Source: Ailanthus altissimus (lineage: Eukaryota > Streptophyta > Magnoliopsida > Sapindales > Simaroubaceae). Taken from it: a stretch of 64,000 nt of DNA. The stretch spans positions 5,406,001-5,470,000 of the forward strand of contig OX327694.1 of assembly GCA_946807835.1 (NCBI GenBank). The letters are read 5' to 3'. Position numbers and translations under genes: made by a program. Of this stretch, positions 55,766 to 64,000 are shown piece after piece (position 1 is the first letter of the stretch; each line of letters starts with the position of its first letter). The notes beneath the pieces are model-generated. The model was not told the DNA's origin. It saw only the letters and a program-made list of their open reading frames with translations, and did not search any database.

Positions 55766-58441
55766 TCAACTGTCTGAAGACCAACTGATAGGCTCACCGC
55801 ATAACTGCTCCAATTCACTTTCCAGAACTTGTAATAAATTAGCTTTAGTGCGTCTATAAACCCGAGCTTGAGCATTCTGATCCCAATCAAACCTGGACGG
55901 ACCGCTGCAAAGGGAATTTTCATTCAGATAAACAAAGAAAACAGAAGAAAAATGCAATTGAGGAAACTGAATAAATTTGGAATTATATTCACGAATGGAT
56001 ATAGCCTCGCTTAAGATAGGAAGGCAGAAATTAAAACCATAGTCTACAATGAGGCAATCCATTTGAACAACCAAAATAATACCTCACTGGAGACGACAGC
56101 CAAATTTGTCTATTTGGTGTTTGCTTGTTCAAGACGTAAGTTCCCAAAGCCCCAAGTTTCAGGGTCAAAACCTCATTCTGTCCAATTTAAAGCAAGTTTC
56201 TGTTAGAATACATAAAATACATAATGAAAGAATCAATCTACTCCAAACGCTAGTAAACCAGTTGCACCCCATAGTCTACGTCAAAGCCATCAATTTGGAC
56301 AGTATCGCCATATTCCTGTAGACCCAAGAACGAGAGTAGCAATTAAAACTCCAGACATTGAACCCATGGCTATAAAACATAAACTTGGTTTAACTAAAAG
56401 ATACTTTAGATTTTTCAGCTAAAAATTAAAATGGCCATATGCATCACAAACAGGTTGTTAAAAGGAATAATATAAATATGCAACTTTTGATGCAGAAAAA
56501 CATCATGTAGTGAAACATTGCGGAATGTCAATGACCAAAGAAGAAAGGCAAGTCATAACTTGACAGAGTTTGGACCTAAAACACTCACCACGTGTTTTTA
56601 GCTCTATATTTAAATCCCAACCAGAACTAGCTTTTCCTTGCATAGTCGCATTTATGGTTCCATTTCATATTTGAAGTATTGGCAACAAACTTAATCATCA
56701 CCATAACTGTCCTTCATATTCTTTAGATTCTATGAAAATCATAACATCCTTTTGCTTCCTGTCTACTTGGCTTTTTTGCTCTTGCTTTTGGTTTTCTTCT
56801 GGGTGCTTTAGAAGAGGCCAAATACACTGCAGAACTAGAGAGTGGACAAGAAACCTCTTCATTATCAGCTGCTCAATTTAAGTACAATTAAACTCACCCA
56901 AGAACCAAATGTATGCCTACACTCAAGAGCCAACTTCAGTAAGAATAATAACCTGATGTAAGTATAATAACTTACTCTTTCTAGCAGCAAAAGCTATAAG
57001 GTTGTTTTTTAACAGACGTTTCTCTCATTTGTCACCTCACCTCATCAGAAACCCCTCTAGAGTCCAGTCAGAACAAGGATAACGCAACTTTTACACAATA
57101 TAGATCAACCCATCAATACAGCTGTTTCTCGTCAACCCATTGATCCTGCAGCTTCTTTGGTCGCTTCTAAAGCAATGATATCAAAAAAAAAAAAAAGAGC
57201 AAAACAAAACAGAAAAAAAGAAAAACAAATCAAAACAAAAGTGAGAGCAAGAGCAAAAAGTGAAATAGATAGGAAAAAAAGATGTCATGATCAACAGAGA
57301 ATCTAAAGAATAAGAGGATGATAGTTATGATGAAGATGAAGAGTGTTACCCTTACATCAGAGATGAAGTGGAACCATAAATGCCAATCATACAATGAAAA
57401 GATAGTTCTGGTTGGAATTTAAATATTGTGTGCTAAAAACACGTGGTGAGCTTTTTAGAAATTCAATTAATCAATTGTGTTGAGATTCAGGCCAAGAAAG
57501 AGAGTTAGACCTAAACATATTACAGATAGTATTTTCTATATTTCTTGCAGGCCAGACATGTGCTTTACTGATGTTGAGAGTGCTTGCACTAGCCTGGCAT
57601 ATAGGAAATCACTAAGAAAAACAGCAGTCCATCCAACTGAAAACAGATGGACTTTGGCTCTTAACTTAAATTTGATACACTAGAAGCAGAAAGCAGAATG
57701 AAAATAATAATATAGTGGTTTTGCGTACTTCTTCTTTTGGTTGTTGAAATTAAGATTTTTGTTTTTGGTTTCTAAGAAGCAGAAGCATACTCGCTTCTGA
57801 GACCAATATTTTTTAGGGCAGCTGATTCACACAAGTATATTTTTGCTTTTTTTTTTTTTTTGTCTGTAGAATGGTGAACACGGCAGAAAATGTGCAGGTA
57901 TTAATCTATTCAATTATGTATTAGTTTGAATGTAACGATATGTTCATAATAATTGTCTTTCATAAAAGCTCAAAAAAGTGAGTGATAGTAATTACCTCAA
58001 ATTTCTCTTGCAAGACATGGATTGTGGAGTTAGCCAGCTTGTGAAACTCATCCTCCTGCAGGAGAGAACTGTATCCACATTAATCCCACATTAGCCATGC
58101 AATCATAGTCACAACCACCAGCAAATAAATGAAAATTTCACTTAATTCCAGACAAAATGTTAAATTTTATTCAAATTTTCAGGTCAAAATAAAAAGAATT
58201 AGTGGCCGACGTACCGATAATCAATGGCGGTAGGGGCTCGAAAATCACTCTCCTCTGGATTAGAAGAGCTAGAGCAGAAGTTTCTAGAAGCAGTAAGCAA
58301 GTTTCTAGAAGAATGAATAAGTCTGGAACTACTACGTTCTTGAAGAAGAACACGAGAACAAGACCTATGAAGCAGAGAAGAGGGCTTTGCAGTACCGGAG
58401 AGCCTCGTCAGAACAAGCAACTTGGAAGCCTTACTCATCAT
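55766..58441 (-). CDS. FH: Frataxin, mitochondrial (193 aa, 5 exons)
   Basis: Exons on the - strand: 58441-58215, 58068-57996, 56315-56268, 56177-56083, 55904-55766, total 582 nt, in frame with GT-AG introns. Residues 1-60 are Arg/Ser-rich without acids until about residue 36, a mitochondrial targeting sequence. The frataxin fold follows: acidic first helix ([16 protein letters not shown], 80-95) with its iron-binding Glu/Asp ridge, then [19 protein letters not shown]. The family signature [20 protein letters not shown] (133-152) includes the conserved Trp142, and the final helix ends [10 protein letters not shown]. Frataxin supports Fe-S cluster assembly by binding the cysteine desulfurase-scaffold complex in the matrix. 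Length matches plant frataxins of about 190 aa. Start: two consecutive ATGs (58441, 58438); the first is used. Intron 3 is unusually long (1680 bases) and exon 3 is only 48. Confidence 0.93.
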
Positions 58442-58516
58442 CACGAATAACAAAGAAAAACCTGCTTCACTTACTTTTGCTTTTTTTGTTGCAGATAAGA
58501 ATTTCAATAAATCGGC

Positions 58517-58904
58517 CTGCACAAATTAAAATTTTGGGTACATGGTTTGAGTTGAAACAAAAGAGAATTAAAAAAAAAAAAAAGCGAAAAGCGTATATAA
58601 TGTCAGTTTATAACTTTTCTAGCTCACATATTATTTTATTCTCAGCCATTTTTTTTTCAAAAAAAAAAAATCTTCATTTTATTATACAAATAGTTAAGAA
58701 CCCACTAGCACTCTTGAATTAAAACTTCACCTTTATTCTTTAAATAATATTTTTTTTTTTGGTTAATTCTTTAGAAAAAGCTCCTCCATTCATTTCTGGA
58801 CAAAAGAAGAAATTGTTACATATGGATCTGCAGAGCCATTAACAAAAGAAAATAATCCCATCGATTCTCTTCGTTTAAAGCTTTGAAAGTAGGAAATATC
58901 ATAC
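58517..58904 (-). other. Predicted 5'-UTR intron of the frataxin gene
   Basis: On the - strand a donor AAAG/GTATGATA at 58904 and an acceptor TTTGTGCAG/GCCGATT at 58517 would join a GC-richer leader exon (about 58905-59040) to the start-codon exon. The splice sites are visible; use of the intron is inference. Confidence 0.5.
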
Positions 58905-59040
58905 CTTTAGTTTGCGGACACGGCAGCGGCGGCGATGAGGGAGGCAGACCGAGAGACAGAGTCGGCGAAGAGGCGTTCAAGTACAGTGGCCAAAAGATAA
59001 TGAAGCGAGGTGTAGGGTTGGGCGTGGGAACGCGTTGAAA

Positions 59041-60502
59041 ATTTTGTTCCGATAAGCAGTAGTTGTCAATTTTTTTTATTCTTTCAAAAAAATATAATTT
59101 CAAATCAATTTTCTTTAAGATTACATCAATCATCAATCATGATTATATAAATGATACTATTTTTTAAGAGTATGACGTATATTTTTTAAAATATATCCTC
59201 TTTGAATTATGTTATTATCGTAGAAGACTCGTGAAACAGAGGAATAAATCAGTCCATTTAAACTACGTTACTAGGATAATCGACGACAACATATATAGTT
59301 ACCTATACAATTTCAAGTCAATTATCTAAACTAAAAGCCAAAACCAAATAAATAAATTAATTGTCTTGATATTTGTAGAATTCGGTTTCAACTAAAAGTC
59401 TCACAAATGAAAGGAATACATCAATTATTTTGATATTTATCAGAATAAATCAATTGTCTTGATATTTATTTAAATCAATTATTTTAACATATGTCCGAAC
59501 TCTTAAAATTCAACTTCAACTGAAAATCTTAAAAAATAAAAAGAATAAATCAACTATTTTAGCATTTGTTAGAATTTGATTCCTGATCTCAATTAAAGAA
59601 GTGTATAAAACTTGCCGTTGAAGCAAGTCTACAAATGCAATCAATTTTTATTTTTATTGGTATAATCTTAAAAAAATGATAAATAATACTTTTTAAAAAA
59701 AAAAATGATAAATAATACTTAAAAAAATATCATTGAAAGAAAGTTTACAAGTCTTCTAAAAAAAAGAAAAGAGATAATATCAAATAATACGATTAAATAT
59801 TAAATTAAAGTGAGCAAACTATTTTTTTATGTATAAATATAAAAGCCCTAAATTTTTTCTGTTCATTTTCTCTCTATGTATTTCGAATTTTAGAAATTCT
59901 AAAATTATCTTATATCACCTGTAACAACCACTACCCATCGATGCAGAACCATCAGTCAATAGCACACAACGGCATTGCTTGACCGTGTGCAACCAAGTAG
60001 CTTTTTTCTTTGATTGTCAATTTTTTTTATATTTTTTCTTTTGATATTATTAAATTAATCTTGAAATTGGTTTTGTTGTTGATGTTGTTGGATTAATCCA
60101 AAATTATTGAATGGTTAATTTTGTGATGATATTATCGAAAATTATTAATTTGAGGAGATAAAATTTTAAAAAAAATTAGGTAAAAGATATGATTGTCGAG
60201 TCAATTTTATTATTATGAACAATTTTATATTTTTAATAGTTCTAATATGTCTATAGTTAATTTTTTTAAAAATATTCTTTAACAATTGAATATTATATCT
60301 ATTTTTAAAACTTGTGAGTGTTTTTGACATAAGGCAAAATTTTACAAGTATTGATAATAATTGTTTTAATTTAAAATATCTAATGACATAGATGTGAGTG
60401 ACTAATAACTAAATGCCTAAAAAATTGGCATGTTAGTATAGGATTTTTTAAAATAGTTTATTTTTTTAAAAAAGATTTTTAAAATAGTTAAAGTATTTTG
60501 AT
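59041..60502. other. Spacer upstream of frataxin with degenerate direct repeats
   Basis: About 59340-59600 repeats an AATAAATCAATTGTCTTGAT-type block two or three times at around 100-base spacing, with internal AATTCGGTTTCAACTAAAAG variants. No coding signal. Confidence 0.5.
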
Positions 60503-60928
60503 CAGGGGTGACTGAATGGCTTGGTTCTAGCCTGAACCAGACCGTTCAACCCGAAAAAATCAGGTCGGGACGAGTCCCGAAACCAGGACAGAATCGGGAC
60601 AGAAACTGTGAGTCCCGGTTGTCCTGGTCCAGTGGGGACGGGACCCGATTCAGTTCGGGAATGGCCCATTCCGTCGTTGTTGTCGTTGCTGTTCTATCGC
60701 TATTGCCGCCTGCCACTGCTGTCGCCTACCGCTGTTGTCGCCTGTCGCCGTTCTGTCGCTGCTGCCGTCGTTTACCCATGTGCCGGTCGGACCTGGGCCA
60801 TGTCCCGGTCGGACATGGCCCTGGCCAAAAAAAATTTCCATTCAAGATAGATTTATCTGTCCCGAACGAGACTCAGGACTAATCGGGTCGATTCCAAACC
60901 TGACCCGATCCCGAATTGCCCACTCCTA
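60503..60928. mobile_element. GC-rich hAT-type MITE (426 bp)
   Basis: Ends CAGGGGTGACTGAAT and ATTGCCCACTCCTA are imperfect inverted repeats. Flanks ATTTTGAT (60495-60502) and ATTTTTAT (60929-60936) match at 7 of 8 bases. The interior is GC-rich, with GTTGTTGTCGTTGC-like triplet runs and CGGGTCGGAC-like words, unlike the surrounding AT-rich DNA. ORFs inside are by-products of the repeats. Confidence 0.75.
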
Positions 60929-60936
60929 ATTTTTAT

Positions 60937-61500
60937 AACTTAATTATTTTGTATTTGTATTAACATTTAAATAAACAAAGAGCTAACAATATATTTAATA
61001 GAAATTCCGAGTTTAAACCCCTTCGTATAAAAAAAAAAGAAAAACCTCACTAACTTTATAAAAATTATATTTAATTTTTCTTTTATATAAAGTTAGTGAT
61101 TTGTTTTTTAGTTTTATATAAAGTTGTGATTTGATATATAAACAGACAAATAAAACAATAATAATGATAAAGGAAAAATGTGAGAGGCGCAGGCATAAAG
61201 ACAAGATCCGCATTTTCCTTCTAAGTCACCCAATCCCACCCCTACTTTGTTTTTTCTCATAGCGTACGCAAATCTCTCCCTTCCATTCATTTTTTTCAAA
61301 TCTTTTACAAAAATAATAACTAAGAAGCCGCACCCAATTCAAATCCTTTTTCTTGTTTGCTTCTTATCACATACACAAAAAAAAAAAAAAATTCCATTTA
61401 TTCCTAACCCCAGAAGGGAAAATAAGATTTGGTTCAATCAGGGCCGTTGATTTGGTTTATAAAATCAAAGCCTAAACCGTTTAAGCTTAATCAACCTCGC
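60937..61500. other. Spacer upstream of the MASP1-like gene
   Basis: AT-rich, with a short direct repeat TTATATAAAGTT at about 61084 and 61116. It presumably contains promoter sequence for the + strand gene; no element could be fixed. Confidence 0.4.
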
Positions 61501-61603
61501 CGCCTGTTGGTAACAAAGTCGTCATAGATTAAGAAAACGTGCTTTCGATTTTGTTGTTCGTGTTGTTTTCTCGTAACAAAATCTGGCTGGTGGCTGGAGA
61601 GAG

Positions 61604-62333
61604 GTAGTTTTCAGATCTCTATATTTATATTTTTCTTCCTTTTATTCATGTTTTGCGTTTATTCTTTGTTTGAATGATTCTCTTTTAATTGTTTTGTTAG
61701 ATTGAATCTGTTCCGTTGTTGTCTCTTTGAACAAATTACGTTTAAAGAGATTTGTTCAGTGATATGGGTTTGATTCTTAAGGAGTTGTTTAGTTAGTTTA
61801 ATGTTATATTGAATCTGTATCTGTTATGTTATCAACACTTTTTCATCTGGGTTGCTACTAAAATCTGTTTCTGAGAGATTGGTAGGATTGGAACATGGAA
61901 TGATATGAGGTTACGGATATATGATATATGCCCATTGGTTTATAATTCATGATAAATTTGAATTGGCATTTGCAAAATCATGCAGTATTTATTTTAACAA
62001 ACATTGAACACATAGCCAATGATAGTAAATTGCTCAAGAAAGCAAAATCTTCTCCCATCATTTCCAGGAAAAGGAAGGGCCAAAAAAAAAAAGAGAAAAC
62101 ATTGAGCTCTATTTAGCTATAGCGAAGGCTGATTGGTTAACAAATAAATACTACGTTTGAACTTTGTTCTAGATGTTTACTGTGGACTAGTACAATCCTC
62201 TTTGTTTCATTCTACATAGTTGAAAACATTATGCAATTATTGTTTTAGTTGTTATTATGCTTAAGTATCTCCCATATTCATTTGCTCTCAATCAACTGGT
62301 TAATAGCATCATTTTGTTTATTCAATTTTCCAG
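61604..62333 (+). other. Predicted 5'-UTR intron of the MASP1-like gene
   Basis: A donor GAG/GTAGTTTT at 61604 and an acceptor with a pyrimidine tract, TTCAATTTTCCAG/GCC at 62333, would remove 730 bases between a leader exon (about 61500-61603) and a second leader exon (62334 on) carrying the ATG at 62732. Long first introns in plant leaders often raise expression; splicing here is inferred from sequence only. Confidence 0.45.
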
Positions 62334-62731
62334 GCCAGGGTCCCTTATCCATGTTAAAGATTCAGTTTTCTTAGTTGGAAAAATTCTTTTTTCACTCTGG
62401 CCGCTACAGAAAAATCAAACTTTTCTCGCACCTCCAAGTGGGTGTTGGGTGATCACAAGGGGTTGAGATTACTTTATGTTTTAAGAAGATCAACATCATC
62501 GCATGTTTGGAGATTGTGCCGTGTTTCAGTGGGCTTGTCGCTTGATTATGGCTAAGGTCACCATTTGCTAAGTCCCCAGAAGCTTCATGTAGCTGATATT
62601 TTTATCTGAAGCAAAACTTAGGTCTTTATTTCAGGCTTCCGGTTGTAAATGAGCTGAATAGTTAGTCATCCGCAGCTTTTTATGCAATAAGATCTCGTGC
62701 GGATGTAGCCCCTCAGGTCGGCATTGCCACA

Positions 62732-64000
62732 ATGGTTAGATTTTTATGCTTCAGCAATCACATTAATTCCCAGAGACCAAAGGTAAGTGTAAGAATCTAT
62801 TCATTCTTCCTAGAGTAAATTTTGTATTTCTGGGATTCTTGTTCACAATTATTTTCTGACTATTTAGTGTTACTCACTCCATCAGAAAACAATTAAACCA
62901 TCAGTTGAAGAAATGAGGAAAAGTTTGCATGAATTCTCAGAAATTCAGGCCATGAAAGCTTATCCTAATTCTGAAAATGCAAAAGCAATTGTATTGAGTG
63001 CAGCTGGAGATATGCAAGTTAATGATGATGCCAAGCATGTTGCAAGTTCTTCCTCTTTTAATCGTGGGAAATCACACGAAATTAAGGACATATGCAAACT
63101 TGAGGGTGATGTGGGGGTCCATAAATTGGGACATTTAAAGAAGAGTCAGTCTCTAGGAAGTCGATTATGCTGGGAGGGGAGATATCCTGGTGAAAATGAT
63201 GCAGAGGAGGAGACTGATCAAGGATTCTCTTCTGACTCCCATGACCAAAATGGTTTGACGGCACGTACTCAAAGCAATGATCCTGTTGTTAGCCCACCCA
63301 GCGAGTATCAAGAAGCTCAGCAATTGGAGCCTTTTCTAGTTGGTTCTGATCATGTTAACAATGTATCAACGTTCTCAACTGGAGATCCTCAAACTCCAGA
63401 TATGGAAGGCCAGGGAAATTCTGATGCTCTGATATCTGGTCTTGGCTACTGTGCTGATGATTATTTTGACCATATGCCATGTACCCCAAATTTGATTGTG
63501 AAATCATGTTCCTTGCCCAACATTAGTGCTTCTCTTGGCCATTCTCAAGAATGCTCTGCTAAACATTTTGCTCCTCGTTCCAGATCTACTGACGACCTAC
63601 AAGTTTTAGGCACGAGGCAGAAAGGTATTTCAATTCATGATGATGACCCACAGATTGTAGGAGAGCAAGAAAGAGTTGATGACTTATGTAAAATGGTGAA
63701 AAACAATTTTGGGGTTCCGGTTGATGATTTCTATGATTCTTGTAATTATTCTGCTTTAGCAAAAGACTGGGTAATACCAGATGAGGCAAACTCAAAAAAG
63801 TTTCACGGAGAATCCTCAGCTCAGCTATGGAAAAGATTGCCAAGCAAGGATTTTAAGATTAAGCGTATTGAGGAGTGGGTCAATGATCTTCAACATTGCG
63901 AACCATTGGATGAAATGGATGAAATATCTCTTTCTAACGATCAGGTGAAGAGAGAACCTGATGTCACAAATGTTCTGTCTGCTGCTAAGGTGGATGGTAA
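62732..64000 (+). CDS. 5' part of a MASP1-like (At4g03260-type) leucine-rich-repeat protein gene, cut by window end
   Basis: Exon 1 62732-62782 encodes MVRFLCFSNHINSQRPK. A 103-base GT-AG intron follows, and exon 2 from 62886 stays open to the last base (371 codons). The visible part is a hydrophilic, Ser/Asp/Glu-rich region without membrane segments, with conserved-looking motifs such as KSQSLGSRLCWEG, TPNLIVKSCSLPNI, RSRSTDDL and FKIKRIEEWVNDLQ. That last motif typically precedes the leucine-rich repeats in this plant family, annotated as outer-arm dynein light chain 1-like or MASP1, a microtubule-associated stress protein. The repeats themselves lie beyond the window. The call rests on the N-terminus and on adjacency to frataxin (At4g03240 and At4g03260 are near neighbours in Arabidopsis, from memory). 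Moderate confidence in the family, low in function. Confidence 0.7.

Noticed and set aside
60508..60882. Several overlapping ORFs on both strands in the GC-rich block
   Set aside because: All are readings of the 426-bp MITE, bounded by its inverted ends and near-perfect target duplication.

Overview
This window looks like eudicot (probably rosid) nuclear DNA. It is AT-rich, the genes have short GT-AG introns, the gene families are plant families, and most intergenic space is decayed transposable elements (Copia LTR elements, solo LTRs, hAT-type elements, a tRNA-derived SINE). The species cannot be named from sequence alone. There is no CRISPR array, bacterial operon or viral gene here, and I do not claim a wholly new biological system.

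Layout. 1-12.8 kb is repeat-dominated: an LTR-like end, a SINE inside an AAT microsatellite, an internally deleted Copia element (about 1.49-8.21 kb), a 58-bp minisatellite split by a solo LTR with an exact 5-bp target duplication, and a hAT-type element with an exact 8-bp duplication. 12.8-18.2 kb is AT-rich without a gene. 18.2-18.6 kb (-) is a small EF-hand calcium sensor of the PBP1/KIC type. 20.4-41.9 kb holds three complete, head-to-tail G-type lectin S-receptor-like kinase genes, all on the - strand (A 20400-24905, B 26661-31038, C 37604-41924). The large B-C spacer is a decayed Copia pol (-) interrupted by a hAT-type element. 42.1-45.3 kb is a Copia gag fragment abutted by a solo LTR. 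47.05-47.80 kb (+) is a B-box zinc-finger gene of the BBX28/29 type. 48.3-50.8 kb is an old 1.25-kb tandem duplication of AT-rich MITE-like sequence. 55.77-58.44 kb (-) is a complete mitochondrial frataxin gene. 62.7 kb to the edge (+) is the 5' part of a gene resembling Arabidopsis At4g03260 (MASP1-like leucine-rich-repeat protein).

I rebuilt every multi-exon gene by hand. Spliced lengths are multiples of three with stop-free frames: 3102, 3054 and 3108 nt for the kinases, 582 nt for frataxin, 672 nt for the BBX gene. From memory, the gene order combines two Arabidopsis neighbourhoods, At4g27280-27310 (EF-hand, two S-domain kinases, BBX28) and At4g03230-03260 (S-domain kinase, frataxin, MASP1). 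That suggests an ancestral block later split in Arabidopsis. The genes are not an operon. The shared themes are cell-surface perception (kinases), calcium decoding (EF-hand), light/stress transcription (BBX) and mitochondrial Fe-S assembly (frataxin), but nothing in the sequence links them functionally.
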